A stretch of DNA of 38,965 bases from an uncultured Methanomassiliicoccaceae archaeon (GCA_905187815.1 CAJJJM010000016.1:1-38965), one strand, 5' to 3'. Numbered from the stretch's first letter, positions 15,647 through 23,858 are shown. Notes: generated from the letters alone by a model not told the origin. Numbers and translations: made by a program.

Positions 15647-17461
15647 TCAGGCGGTGCGGTGCATCACCCTGGACCCCTCCTGGAGGTCCAGCGTCGCGGA
15701 GAGGACCGACACGAACCTCCTGTCGACCCCTTCCAGGGACCCCCTGTCGGCCTTCCCTCCTGCGAGCAGCGCCAGGGCGGCGTCCCTCCCCTCGGCGGTG
15801 AGGGATCCGGCGTACCTGCAGAGCGTGAGGCACTGCGCCGCCACCGCATCCTGCCTGGAGAGGAACAGCATCCTGTCCCCGTTCGGCTCGGTCTCGGCGT
15901 TCATGTGCATCTTTGCGGAGACGCCGGCGGCCACCAGGGAGTCGACGGTCTCCCCGTCGCGGTCCCTGTCGCCCCTCAGGGAGGACTCCACGCGGCCCAG
16001 CATCCTCTCGTTGAGCGCCAGGTACCTGTCCCCAAGTGAGCGGTCCTCGTCGGATATCCTGTAGGGCAGTAGCAGGAAGTTGGCGGCGGTGGAGACCACC
16101 ACGCCGAGGAGCACGAATAGCACCCTCTCCGCCACGGCGTCCCCCGCGGGAGCCGACATGGATGCGGCCACCAGGGCGGAGAACGTGACGAAGGCCATCA
16201 TCACGTCGTACCTCTTCGGATCGAGGACCGTGTAGACGTAGTTGGCCAGCATCAGCGCCGCCGTGAGCATGCCCACGTCCCCTCCGAAGAGCAGGGCCAC
16301 CGCCGCGAAGGCAACCACGCCCACCAGCGTCCCTGTGACCCTCATGGCCGATTTCCTCCATGCGCCGTCCACGTACGGGAGCACGAGGGCCACCGCCGTG
16401 AACAGCAGCCACTTGGCGTTCTCCAGGTCCCACTGCTGCCACACGAAGGCGAACAGCGTGAACACCACGGACATCCTCACGGCGAACGTGAAGCGGGCGG
16501 AGTCCCTGCGCGCGGTCTCCCTCCCCACGGCCCTCATCCTGCCGCGGAGGTCCTTGCGCTCCTGGGCGTCCCCCGAGGACAGCGAGAGCAGTCCGTCCCT
16601 CAGAGAGACAACCGATGCGGTGAGCGCGCTGTCTGCGTCGGGATGCGAGGCGAGGAATCCAGTGGCGGCGGCAGCGACGTCGGAGACTCCGACCCTGTCG
16701 TCCTCGTGGCCGGCGACCATCCCCATCAGGGATTCCAGGTCCGCGAGCGTACCTGGGTCCCTCTCCCTCTCGCACACCGCCCTCCCGGCCATCTGCAGCG
16801 CGGAGACCAGGTCCAGGACCGTGCGGTCCCCCGGGGTGGAGAAGAAGCTCCTCCTCAGGCGGTCGTACATGCTCCCCCTGAGCCCCAGGCAGAGCGAGTC
16901 CAGCCTTCCCGGATCGGCCTCCCCGTCCTCGAGGACGGAGCGGCAGCAGAGGGCCACCTGCTCGCAGACGGAGCGGAGGCCGTCGTGGCAGGTCCTGGCG
17001 TGCCTGTTCCTGTTCAGGAGCACGTTCAGCGCGACTATGAACACGGATCCGGCGACCAGGGCGAGGATCCTGACCGGCAGCTCCTCAGCGGTCACGGGAA
17101 CGGACAGCATGAACGCGTACCCCAGCAGGAACGGGAAGTGCATCGGGGACCTCAGGTCCTGCGTCGTCATGTAGCTCAGGACGAACACCACCGAGAAGTT
17201 CACCGCCGCCCCGACGAGGGCGTTCCCGCACCACACTGACACGTACGCGCCGACGCCCATGAGCAGCGTGAACGCCACCAGGCCCATCAGGTTCAGGCCC
17301 GGGCGCACCGACAGGTCCTGGCCCAGCATCATCAGCGCCAGCACCACGACCACCACGCCGGTCAGCGAGTTCTCCTGGCCGAAGGCCGTGGAGTACAGCG
17401 CCACGAACAGGCATATGAGGACGAAGAAGACGGTCTTCCCCGCCACATTCTTGAGGTTCAT
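15647..17461 (-). CDS. FUSC-type (aromatic acid exporter-like) membrane protein
   Basis: About 604 residues from ATG 17461 (MNLKNVAGKTVFFVLICLFV). Upstream in-frame starts are rejected because the TATA box lies between them and 17461. There are two blocks of membrane helices (about residues 10-150 and 330-470), each followed by a cytoplasmic helical region. This is the FUSC/YccS/AaeB layout of duplicated six-helix bundles. The second bundle has QWDLENAKWLLFTAVALVLPY and LDPKRYDVMMAFVTF, typical of the family. Members export small aromatic or other organic acids, but the substrate here is unknown. It is divergent from the riboflavin operon. Confidence 0.8.
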   Translation of the reverse strand: MNLKNVAGKTVFFVLICLFVALYSTAFGQENSLTGVVVVVLALMMLGQDLSVRPGLNLMGLVAFTLLMGVGAYVSVWCGNALVGAAVNFSVVFVLSYMTTQDLRSPMHFPFLLGYAFMLSVPVTAEELPVRILALVAGSVFIVALNVLLNRNRHARTCHDGLRSVCEQVALCCRSVLEDGEADPGRLDSLCLGLRGSMYDRLRRSFFSTPGDRTVLDLVSALQMAGRAVCERERDPGTLADLESLMGMVAGHEDDRVGVSDVAAAATGFLASHPDADSALTASVVSLRDGLLSLSSGDAQERKDLRGRMRAVGRETARRDSARFTFAVRMSVVFTLFAFVWQQWDLENAKWLLFTAVALVLPYVDGAWRKSAMRVTGTLVGVVAFAAVALLFGGDVGMLTAALMLANYVYTVLDPKRYDVMMAFVTFSALVAASMSAPAGDAVAERVLFVLLGVVVSTAANFLLLPYRISDEDRSLGDRYLALNERMLGRVESSLRGDRDRDGETVDSLVAAGVSAKMHMNAETEPNGDRMLFLSRQDAVAAQCLTLCRYAGSLTAEGRDAALALLAGGKADRGSLEGVDRRFVSVLSATLDLQEGSRVMHRTA

Positions 17462-17482
17462 GACACGTCCTCGGGGAATAGG

Positions 17483-17490
17483 TATATAAA
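17483..17490 (-). promoter_or_regulatory. TATA box of the FUSC-type gene
   Basis: TATATAAA (minus TTTATATA) is 22-29 bases before ATG 17461, a leaderless arrangement that fixes the start. Confidence 0.65.
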
Positions 17491-17590
17491 GAGATGAGTG
17501 GGGCCCGATGGACTCCGCGTTGGAAGGGACAATCCCTTTTAAACCGAGCTCCCATGTCCCCGGCGAGACCCCGGGCACGGCGGGACGGGC

Positions 17591-17602
17591 CGGTTACAAC
17601 CG
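17591..17602 (+). promoter_or_regulatory. Inverted repeat upstream of ribB
   Basis: CGGTT-AC-AACCG is a 5-bp inverted repeat about 40 bases upstream of a TATA-like CTTTATC (about 17642-17648). It is a candidate operator for the riboflavin operon. I see no FMN riboswitch. Confidence 0.3.
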
Positions 17603-17675
17603 CGGTCTGCAACTACAGTTTTCATGGTAATTCGAACCGCCTTTATCTCGACCTCTGAGATTCAAGGACGAGAAC

Positions 17676-18389
17676 ATGAGCGGATTCGAGAGGGTACTTG
17701 AGGACGTCAGGCGCGGAAGGCCCATCCTCGTCTACGACTTCGACGACAGGGAGAGGGAGACCGACATGACGGTCGCCTCGCAGTTAGTGACGCCCGCCGT
17801 CCTGAGGACGATGCGCCACGACGCCGGGGGGCTCGTCTGCACGACCACGCCGGGGAGGCTCGCCGAGGAGATCGGGCTCCCGTTCATGTCGGACGTCTTC
17901 TGGGACGACGTGGAGCGCTACCCGCTCCTCAGGGCGATGGCCCCCACGGACATCCCCTACGACAGGACGAAGTCCTCCTTCGGGATCACCATCAACCACC
18001 GCGACACCTACACCGGCATCACCGACGACGACCGCGCGCTCACCATCACGCAGTACGCGGAGACGATCTTCAGCGGCGCGCCCGTGGAGGATATCCGCAG
18101 GGAGATGGGCGAGAGGTTCAGGGCGCCCGGTCACGTGCACCTGCTGAACACGACGGACAGGATCCTCGTGGACAGGAGGGGGCACACGGAGCTGTGCACC
18201 GCGGTCATGTACATGGCCGGTGTGAAGCCGTCGGCCACCATCTGTGAGATGATGGGCGACGACGGCGGCGCCATGCCCAGGGCGAGCGTCGAGGAGTACG
18301 CAGAGAGGAACGGCCTGTGCTTCGTGACCGGAGAGGAGATCCTCGACAGGTGGGAGGCTTTCAAGGCCTCTCGCGGGGAGGACCTCTGA
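17676..18389 (+). CDS. ribB: 3,4-dihydroxy-2-butanone 4-phosphate synthase
   Basis: 237 residues. It turns ribulose 5-phosphate into the four-carbon unit of riboflavin plus formate. DFDDREREtD-type metal site is at residues 21-30, RHDAGGLVC at 47-55, TGITDDDRALT near 113-123, and FRAPGHVHLL plus the catalytic HTELC further on. It is the single-domain archaeal form without a fused GTP cyclohydrolase II. It is first in a tightly packed operon ribB-ribL-ribC-ribH; RibL starts 4 bases after its stop. A TATA-like CTTTATC about 28 bases upstream suggests a very short leader. Confidence 0.95.
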   Translation: MSGFERVLEDVRRGRPILVYDFDDRERETDMTVASQLVTPAVLRTMRHDAGGLVCTTTPGRLAEEIGLPFMSDVFWDDVERYPLLRAMAPTDIPYDRTKSSFGITINHRDTYTGITDDDRALTITQYAETIFSGAPVEDIRREMGERFRAPGHVHLLNTTDRILVDRRGHTELCTAVMYMAGVKPSATICEMMGDDGGAMPRASVEEYAERNGLCFVTGEEILDRWEAFKASRGEDL

Positions 18390-18393
18390 TACC

Positions 18394-18822
18394 ATGACCA
18401 GGGTCATGGCGTCCGGTGTGTTCGACATCATCCATCCGGGCCACATATCCTACCTCGAGCAGGCCCGCTCCTACGGGGACGAGCTCGTGGTGGTGGTGGC
18501 CAACGACGACACCGTCCGCAGGGGGAAGCACGAGCCTGTGACCCCCGAGGCCATGAGGGCCAGGATCGTCGGCGCGCTGAAGCCGGTGGACAGGGCCATC
18601 GTCGGCGGCCACGGGGACCTGCTGGACACCGTCCGCTACGTCAGGCCGGACGTCATCGTGCTGGGCTACGACCAGAAGTTCGACGCCGCCGAGCTGGAGA
18701 GGAGGCTCTCCGAGGCCGGCCTGGACGGGATCAGGGTGGTGCGCGCCACCGAGTGCGCCGAGGACCTGAACGCGACCCGCAGGATAATCGCGAAGATCCG
18801 CAGCATGGGGGGAGCCCCTTGA
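18394..18822 (+). CDS. ribL: FAD synthetase (FMN adenylyltransferase), archaeal RibL type
   Basis: 142 residues. The nucleotidyltransferase signature HPGH lies in GVFDIIHPGHISYLEQAR, and VVVVANDDTVRRGK and VLGYDQKF are typical of cytidylyltransferase-like archaeal RibL proteins, which adenylylate FMN to FAD. The family is known from methanogens and often carries C-terminal Cys residues; here a Cys occurs in RATECAEDLN. It sits between ribB and the riboflavin synthase gene, which supports the flavin role over a glycerol-phosphate cytidylyltransferase. Its TGA overlaps the TTG start of the next gene (TTGA). Confidence 0.9.
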   Translation: MTRVMASGVFDIIHPGHISYLEQARSYGDELVVVVANDDTVRRGKHEPVTPEAMRARIVGALKPVDRAIVGGHGDLLDTVRYVRPDVIVLGYDQKFDAAELERRLSEAGLDGIRVVRATECAEDLNATRRIIAKIRSMGGAP

Positions 18823-19292
18823 AGAAGATAGGAATCGCGGACACCACGTTCGCAAGGTACGACATGGGCAGGTCCGCCATAGACCAGCTCCAGAGGACCG
18901 GCACGGGCTTCACGATAGTGAGGTACACCGTCCCCGGGTTCAAGGACCTGCCGGTGGCATGCAAGAAGCTCCTGGAGGAGCAGGGCTGCGATATAGTCAT
19001 GGCCCTCGGCATGCCCGGGCCCATGGAGAAGGACAAGATGTGCGCGCACGAGGCCTCCACCGGCCTGATGCTCGCGCAGCTGATGACGAACAAACACATT
19101 ATCGAGGTCTTCGTCCACGAGGACGAGGCGAAGGACGACGCCGAACTGGCGTTCCTGGCCGACAGCAGGGCCAGGGAGCACGCGGTGAACGTCTACGACC
19201 TGCTCTTCCGCCCGGAGAGCCTGACCAGGAGGGCCGGCACCGGCCTGAGGCAGGGGTTCGCGGACAAGGGGCCGGTCCTTCAGAGAAGGTGA
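18819..19292 (+). CDS. ribC: Riboflavin synthase, archaeal type
   Basis: 157 residues, starting at a TTG at 18819 (reads MKKIGIADTTFARYDMG). It is preceded by a strong GGGGGGAG Shine-Dalgarno and overlaps the ribL stop. The archaeal riboflavin synthase is homologous to lumazine synthase rather than to the bacterial enzyme; TTFARYDM, YTVPGFKDLPVACKKLLEE and ALGMPGP are diagnostic. It dismutates two 6,7-dimethyl-8-ribityllumazine molecules into riboflavin. The operon order directly before ribH fits the pathway. Upstream in-frame codons fall inside ribL and are not used. Confidence 0.92.
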   Translation: MKKIGIADTTFARYDMGRSAIDQLQRTGTGFTIVRYTVPGFKDLPVACKKLLEEQGCDIVMALGMPGPMEKDKMCAHEASTGLMLAQLMTNKHIIEVFVHEDEAKDDAELAFLADSRAREHAVNVYDLLFRPESLTRRAGTGLRQGFADKGPVLQRR

Positions 19293-19296
19293 GGAT

Positions 19297-19710
19297 ATGC
19301 AGCAGTACAGAATAGGAATGGTCGCGGCGGAGTTCAACTTCGAGGTCACGTCGCTGATGATCGAGAGGGCCAAGGCGGAGGCCGAGTTCCTCGGCGTCGA
19401 GATCACGAGGACTATCCTCGTGCCCGGGGTGTTCGAGATCCCCATGGCGGTGAAGAAGATGCTGGAGTGCGACGACGTGGACGCCGTCATCACCCTGGGC
19501 GCCGTCATCACCGGCGAGACCAAGCACGACGAGGTCGTCGTCGCGCAGTCCTCGAGGAAGATCATGGACCTCGGTCTGGAGTACGGCAAGCCCGTGGGGT
19601 TCGGCATCACCGGACCCGGTATGACCGAGCTCCAGGCGATGGACAGGATCGAGAAGGGCCGCGAGGTCGTCGACGCCGTCGTCAAGATGCTCAAGAGGCT
19701 CGACTTCTGA
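19297..19710 (+). CDS. ribH: 6,7-dimethyl-8-ribityllumazine synthase
   Basis: 137 residues. It condenses the ribB product with the pyrimidine intermediate. The N-terminal GMVAAEFNFEVTSLMIERA, the phosphate/substrate segment VPGVFEIPMAVKKML, GAVITGETKHDEVV and the GFGITGPGMTELQA loop are all classical. It forms icosahedral or pentameric assemblies in this family. It starts 4 bases after the ribC stop with GGTGAGG just before the ATG, the last gene of the operon; a hairpin follows. Confidence 0.95.
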   Translation: MQQYRIGMVAAEFNFEVTSLMIERAKAEAEFLGVEITRTILVPGVFEIPMAVKKMLECDDVDAVITLGAVITGETKHDEVVVAQSSRKIMDLGLEYGKPVGFGITGPGMTELQAMDRIEKGREVVDAVVKMLKRLDF

Positions 19711-19720
19711 GAAACACTTC

Positions 19721-19737
19721 AGGGGCGATCTGCCCCT
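19721..19737 (+). terminator. Terminator of the riboflavin operon
   Basis: AGGGGC-GATCT-GCCCCT followed by TTCCTTTC, 10 bases after the ribH stop. It separates ribH from the convergent zinc-ribbon gene. Confidence 0.65.
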
Positions 19738-19743
19738 TTCCTT

Positions 19744-20145
19744 TCACATGTTGGGCGTCCTGCCGTTGCAGACGTCCTCCTTGAGGATCTTTATCACGGT
19801 GGACAGCGGGAGGCCGGTGTCCATGGAGATCTTGACGCACCCGTCCCCTGAGCTGTAGCGGCGGACCACGTCGCTCTCCACGCCGTCGTCCGGGCCCCTG
19901 CGGGAGTCGCCCCTGGACCTGAGGGACTCGTCCATCCAGGCGCGGGTCTTGCAGCGGGGGCACCTGAGGGGGACCTGGGTGGATCTCGAGAACCAGGTGT
20001 GGCCGCATGCGACGCAGACGTTGGTGGTGGGCTTGCCCTGCCAGTGGTACGTCCCGCAGTTGGGGCATCTCACGGGCGTCTCGGTGTGGCTGATCCAGAC
20101 ATGGCCGCAGCGGCCGCAAACCTTCTCCCTGGTGTCCGTCTCCAT
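19744..20145 (-). CDS. Zinc-ribbon protein with C-terminal helix-turn-helix
   Basis: About 133 residues from ATG 20145 (METDTREKVCGRCGHVW), chosen because GGTGG lies 4-8 bases upstream; an earlier ATG at 20175 is possible. Two consecutive zinc ribbons are visible: CGRCGHVW with CPNCGTYHW, and CVACGHTWFSR with CPRCKTRAW. After a charged linker (residues about 75-95) comes a helix-turn-helix-like segment ending TGLPLSTVIKILKED. It is probably a DNA- or RNA-binding regulator. It faces away from the surface-protein island starting at 20.6 kb and might control it; this is conjecture. I do not recognise a named family for the whole protein. Confidence 0.8.
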   Translation of the reverse strand: METDTREKVCGRCGHVWISHTETPVRCPNCGTYHWQGKPTTNVCVACGHTWFSRSTQVPLRCPRCKTRAWMDESLRSRGDSRRGPDDGVESDVVRRYSSGDGCVKISMDTGLPLSTVIKILKEDVCNGRTPNM

Positions 20146-20188
20146 TGGTTCCACCGTATTGGATAGTCCATCCATCAATAGGGATTGC

Positions 20189-20195
20189 CTATAAA
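20189..20195 (-). promoter_or_regulatory. TATA box of the zinc-ribbon gene
   Basis: Minus-strand TTTATAG gives a predicted transcript start around 20165-20170. This favours the ATG at 20145 over the ATG at 20175. Confidence 0.5.
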
Positions 20196-20245
20196 GCGGT
20201 ATTGTCTAATTATTATAGTGCGAGACCGATGTCAGGTTTGGCACC

Positions 20246-20297
20246 GAAGCATTAATCCTCGTTCTCCATCGACGTACAGGGGAGGATCGGATGCTTC
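20246..20297. other. Long two-part stem-loop in intergenic DNA
   Basis: GAAGCAT (20246-20252) pairs with ATGCTTC (20291-20297), and inside it ATCCTC pairs with GAGGAT, leaving a loop of about 20 bases. It lies in the 460-base gap between the divergent zinc-ribbon and surface-protein genes, away from both starts. It could be part of a small RNA or a long leader. Confidence 0.45.
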
Positions 20298-20448
20298 ACG
20301 CGGACAGATGTCCAAGCATATGGGGAAGTGCTGAATGCCATTGCTCATGGATGTCGTGGGTTCTAGTACCGAGTCCTTAGCATATAGGGTATTGCTTTTA
20401 GGATGTTATTCTCGGTGGCTTGGTGATGCGCCCGTTCGTTTAACCACC

Positions 20449-20458
20449 TGTATATAAT
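20449..20458 (+). promoter_or_regulatory. TATA box of the first surface-protein gene
   Basis: TGTATATAAT lies about 150 bases before the ATG at 20607, so the transcript should have a leader of about 125 bases, unlike the leaderless genes elsewhere. Confidence 0.5.
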
Positions 20459-20478
20459 GGATTCGTTGTTGTTGGCCA

Positions 20479-20502
20479 ATCGTGTCTTGAGAAGGACACG
20501 AT
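20479..20502 (+). promoter_or_regulatory. Leader hairpin of the first surface-protein gene
   Basis: ATCGTGTC-TTGAGAAG-GACACGAT is a perfect 8-bp stem (two further pairs possible across a bulge) near the predicted 5' end of the mRNA. Confidence 0.5.
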
Positions 20503-20606
20503 CACCATCCGATTCTATAGTGGCGTGATTCATGATGTTTTATTATCGACAACGGCATCATCCGGGCGTTCAAGGGACGGGATCGGCCGTTCCGGAGGTT
20601 GATACA

Positions 20607-21845
20607 ATGGTTGGATCAGAACAGTCCGGGAAGGCGGTGCAGTTCGCACTGCTCCTCGTCCTGTCGGCGATTCTCGTCCTGACGGCGGCTCCGACGGTCA
20701 TGACCGAGGGCTCGCATGCCATGGGAACGGAACAGGACGTCCCTTCTGGGGAGACGGACGGGGGAGAGCAGACGGATACGTCGACCGGAGAGGGTGACAA
20801 CGTGTCGGACCAAGAAGGGGCAGATTCCGACACTCCGGTCATGTATGCAGTGACATTCAGAGTGACACCAGAGGATGCCGTCATAGTGGTCTATGGGGAA
20901 GGGCAAACCTATCTGTTCGAGAACGGGGTCAGGCAGGAAATTCCGTATGGCGAATATGAATACGTCATCACTGCTGACGGATATGAGCCTACAAAATACA
21001 CTCTTGAGCTCGGTACAATAACAGAATTAATTGTTATTGAAAAGTTAGAACCGGATTCCGATTCTCCAGTGAAGTTTACACAGAACACTCTGAGTGTCTA
21101 CACAACAAAATTCCATCTTCCATACGAGGTTCCTGCTAGAGTTACTCCAAAATTCACTTTCACTCCTGGAGTTACCTATGAACCAGATACTAACATCGTT
21201 ACAATAAGTGGCAATGAAACAACAATCGCGGTGGAAATGACTGCCGAATATGGAGGTGAATCCTACACGGACTACCTGACAATCCTGGTCAACACCTCTG
21301 ATGGAGCCACTATTGATCCTGACATCATGATCTCAGCCACCGAAACCGCCAGGGATGAAGCTGTCAGCAGAGAAGATCAAGTAATGGACATAGATGCCGA
21401 AACCATCTACAAGGTCTACCTGGATATAAGCTCCGTTTCTGAATCCAAGGATCCAAAGACCATCGACATCACAGAGATTCTGAAACAGATGAGCCGTGTT
21501 GACAACATGGAATTTGGCTATGGTCACGACGAGTACGAGGTCCTGGCAGTCCACTTCGGAGAGAATTCCGTGGATTATCCAGAGGTGGAGATCATCGACG
21601 GTCATGTCCACGTCACCGTCAGCGAGTTCAGCACCTACGGTTTCTACATCTATCTCGCCCAGGAGCACACGGCGTTCGACCCCGTCTATCCGCCATGGTC
21701 CGAGGATGACGACTATGTCCCGTTCCCTCCGATCGTCGTGGAGGAGGGCGAGCACAACAGCGTCGAGGTGGTGGCCTGCGCGGCCGCCGCCGTGGTCGCG
21801 GCGCTCATGGCCGCATTCCTGATAATTGACAGAAGGAAGGGATGA
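20607..21845 (+). CDS. Secreted surface protein with PEGA-like domain and C-terminal anchor
   Basis: 412 residues from ATG 20607, preceded by GGAGGT at 20594-20599; an upstream in-frame ATG (20532) would add a non-signal-like extension. N-terminal signal helix FALLLVLSAILVLTAAP, then an acidic Thr/Gly/Asp stretch. A PEGA-like domain (VTFRVTPEDAVIVVYGEG, GEYEYVITADGYEP) follows, and an immunoglobulin-like part. The C-terminus has WSEDDDYVPFPPIVV, a spacer, then the helix VVACAAAAVVAALMAAFLII and the basic DRRKG. This anchor is shared with the proteins at 22398 and 24334. The middle of the gene (about 20900-21500) is clearly AT-richer than both ends. No winged-helix gene follows, unlike the two later copies. 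Confidence 0.82.
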   Translation: MVGSEQSGKAVQFALLLVLSAILVLTAAPTVMTEGSHAMGTEQDVPSGETDGGEQTDTSTGEGDNVSDQEGADSDTPVMYAVTFRVTPEDAVIVVYGEGQTYLFENGVRQEIPYGEYEYVITADGYEPTKYTLELGTITELIVIEKLEPDSDSPVKFTQNTLSVYTTKFHLPYEVPARVTPKFTFTPGVTYEPDTNIVTISGNETTIAVEMTAEYGGESYTDYLTILVNTSDGATIDPDIMISATETARDEAVSREDQVMDIDAETIYKVYLDISSVSESKDPKTIDITEILKQMSRVDNMEFGYGHDEYEVLAVHFGENSVDYPEVEIIDGHVHVTVSEFSTYGFYIYLAQEHTAFDPVYPPWSEDDDYVPFPPIVVEEGEHNSVEVVACAAAAVVAALMAAFLIIDRRKG

Positions 21846-21867
21846 TCGCAGTTCAAACCCGATGCCC

Positions 21868-21894
21868 ATGACACGGGGGCTTGTGCCGTGTCAT
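21868..21894 (+). terminator. Terminator of the first surface-protein gene
   Basis: ATGACACGG-GGGCTTGTG-CCGTGTCAT is a perfect 9-bp stem followed shortly by a T-run (ATTTTCC), 23 bases after the stop. Confidence 0.65.
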
Positions 21895-21899
21895 CATGA

Positions 21900-22290
21900 T
21901 TTTCCGACAGCATTCCGATGTTCGGGTCTGTTGTCGAACGTATAGGGATCTGAAATCGATTTTGCGGTCTTCATAAATGACGGGTGAAGGCCGGGGGAGG
22001 TGGAGTGAAACAACGTCCGTCGAGAGGTCCAACGTTCCGAGGGGCCTTCCGAACTCGTATCCGGATTCCTGCTAGCCAAGATTCCGTGATCAATATTGAC
22101 GTATACCCAGCCTTCGCACCGTAATCTCGTTCATAGGATTTAAGGTAGGCTAAGGGAGGTAACACATCTAATCTCGAGACAATGTCTCTGTCTTCAAATA
22201 TCAAGATGAACAGAATCTGGAATGTTTGTGTGTAGTGTGCTGTCAAGAAGGTTATTCATTCAATCGCATAGTCTGTGATTCTCGTACCAT
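21900..22290. other. Intergenic stretch between surface-protein genes
   Basis: About 390 bases of mixed composition. A 91-codon minus-strand frame (21971-22246) has no recognisable domain and no good start context. I see no tRNA, no winged-helix remnant and no insertion-sequence ends. Confidence 0.35.
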
Positions 22291-22293
22291 ACT

Positions 22294-22320
22294 TATGTTA
22301 TTTAGTACCTAATGGAATAC
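22294..22320 (+). promoter_or_regulatory. Conserved promoter block, cassette 1
   Basis: Contains TTAG-TAC-CTAA within TATGTTATTTAGTACCTAAT. Nearly the same block occurs at 24232-24258 before the paralogous gene. TTATTTA could act as the TATA box. The inverted TTAG/CTAA element may be an operator for the linked winged-helix proteins. Confidence 0.55.
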
Positions 22321-22341
22321 AGGACTAAACAGATTAGATAC

Positions 22342-22352
22342 GGGGGGGGGGG
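22342..22352 (+). repeat. Poly-G tract (11 G) in the leader of cassette 1
   Basis: Eleven consecutive G about 46 bases before the ATG at 22398. The equivalent tract in cassette 2 has nine G. Homopolymer runs of this size are prone to slippage. Confidence 0.8.
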
Positions 22353-22378
22353 ACGAACCTTCTGTTTTTCCCCTCCCG

Positions 22379-22394
22379 TCCTCCGTTAGGAGGA
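22379..22394 (+). promoter_or_regulatory. Shine-Dalgarno hairpin, cassette 1
   Basis: TCCTCC-GTTA-GGAGGA: the ribosome binding site GGAGG (22389-22393, 4 bases before ATG 22398) is one arm of the stem. The same stem with a different loop occurs in cassette 2. Confidence 0.65.
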
Positions 22395-22397
22395 AGA

Positions 22398-23858
22398 ATG
22401 AACAGTAAATCGTTGTTGGCGTCAGTGGTAGTCGTTATGTTAGCAATCACATGCGCCAGTTTTGTTGTCGATTCGGATGTGGATGCAATCGGAGACGGCC
22501 ATGTCACAGTGGAAATAGAGTGGAATACAGAATATCAGACATTAGGGATCGACTCTACGAACAGGATTGAAGCTGCAGAAGAGGTAGTTGACGGTAATTT
22601 CGATTCTATTCAAGCGGCTGCGACAGCTTTCAACAGCATATATCAGTCAGGTGATAACGGCAACTACACAGGCAGTGGAACATATACTGATGTGAATGGA
22701 AATGAGAGGACGGAAGGCTATGAAAATGCCAATCCGCTCTACTATAGAGCCAGTGATGCCGTTCCGGATGTCAACAAGATGCCTGTTTCGTCAGTAGTCT
22801 TCACCGTACACGGAAACGTCCAGGCAGGGGCAGAGTCGATCGTCCTCGGATCCGGTCAAGGGTTCCATGTGAGCGATGTTGTTCTTCAGGGAGTCGATGA
22901 TGCATATGTCGCTGGAAAGGTGAGTCTTAGTGCTACTGTTGCCGGTGGATACGAGGAGACTTTCGTTTATAGCGGAGAGTTTAGTGTTACCGGAATCGAA
23001 TTCGAGAATATAGGTTCTATCAACGCCTCTGGTTCTGCCTTTAACACTGATACAAACTATAAGCGTGCCGAATCCACTACAGTCTCTGTAAGGGATTGTG
23101 TATTTCACAACCAGCTCTACATGTACACAGAGGATCCCACCTATACCGGTGAAATCGTGAAGAACGTCGTTGGAAACACGTTCATTAATCCTGAAGGGAC
23201 GACGGAATATGCGTTTTTCCTGCAGGGTGTGGCGTCGAAACTGAACTTCAGTGGCAATACCATCAATGGATTCAGGGGAATCAACGTCCAGGAGCAGAAC
23301 AGAAATGATATGCCCCTGAGACTGGACGCAGTCATCGATGGAAACACGATCATGAACAACACCAATGCCAAAGGGTGTGTCCAGTTCACTGCAGCGCATT
23401 CATTCTTATTCACCAACAATACCATGATTGGAATCGAAGGCAATGCATTCTGGACATATCCGTCTGAGAAGGGCGGATCAGTGACAGAAATCGACATCAG
23501 CAACAACAATATCGAGGCGGACTATCTGTTCTACAATCAGCAGGACGATGTCACAATAACATCATCAGGAAACATTCTCGACATAGTCAACCCTGGTAAG
23601 TGTCTTGCGTTCGACGATGACGGACCTATCGGAACCATATCCTCCGACGTTGTCATCGAAGGGTCTCCATCCGAACCTGAGGATACGTTCCCGCCCGGGA
23701 TATGGGATGATGACGATGATTACGTTCCGCCGATCTATGTGCCCAGTGACACATCCTCCTCGGATGACGAGACTGTGAAAATCGTCGCCTGCGCAGCCGC
23801 AGCTGTAGTTGCTGCTATCATGGCGGCGTTCCTGATCCTCGGAAACAAGAGGGAATGA
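22398..23858 (+). CDS. Secreted beta-helix-like surface protein with C-terminal anchor (cassette 1)
   Basis: 486 residues. Signal sequence MNSKSLLASVVVVMLAITCA. The central part (residues about 190-400) has repeated short beta-turn units with Asn/Gly such as VVGNTFINPEG, LNFSGNTINGFRG, LFTNNTMIGIEGN and IDISNNNIEADY, the look of a right-handed parallel beta-helix (pectate-lyase-like). The C-terminal anchor is WDDDDDYVPPIYVP, an acidic Ser spacer, IVACAAAAVVAAIMAAFLIL and GNKRE. It is very close to the one at 28.3 kb. The gene is lower in GC than the flanks until its last 200 bases. Its stop overlaps the ATG of a winged-helix gene. The role is presumably host or community surface contact; no enzyme residues are evident. 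Confidence 0.85.
   Translation: MNSKSLLASVVVVMLAITCASFVVDSDVDAIGDGHVTVEIEWNTEYQTLGIDSTNRIEAAEEVVDGNFDSIQAAATAFNSIYQSGDNGNYTGSGTYTDVNGNERTEGYENANPLYYRASDAVPDVNKMPVSSVVFTVHGNVQAGAESIVLGSGQGFHVSDVVLQGVDDAYVAGKVSLSATVAGGYEETFVYSGEFSVTGIEFENIGSINASGSAFNTDTNYKRAESTTVSVRDCVFHNQLYMYTEDPTYTGEIVKNVVGNTFINPEGTTEYAFFLQGVASKLNFSGNTINGFRGINVQEQNRNDMPLRLDAVIDGNTIMNNTNAKGCVQFTAAHSFLFTNNTMIGIEGNAFWTYPSEKGGSVTEIDISNNNIEADYLFYNQQDDVTITSSGNILDIVNPGKCLAFDDDGPIGTISSDVVIEGSPSEPEDTFPPGIWDDDDDYVPPIYVPSDTSSSDDETVKIVACAAAAVVAAIMAAFLILGNKRE

Noticed and set aside
14370..16775. Minus-strand frame of 801 codons across glyA and the FUSC-type gene
   Set aside because: Same strand but a different frame from two well-supported genes; its composition is unlike any protein.
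17579..17675. FMN riboswitch before ribB
   Set aside because: No conserved RFN-element sequence is visible, and the predicted leader is only a few bases long.
21971..22246. 91-codon minus-strand frame between surface genes
   Set aside because: No domain, no ribosome binding site, Pro-rich end; probably chance.
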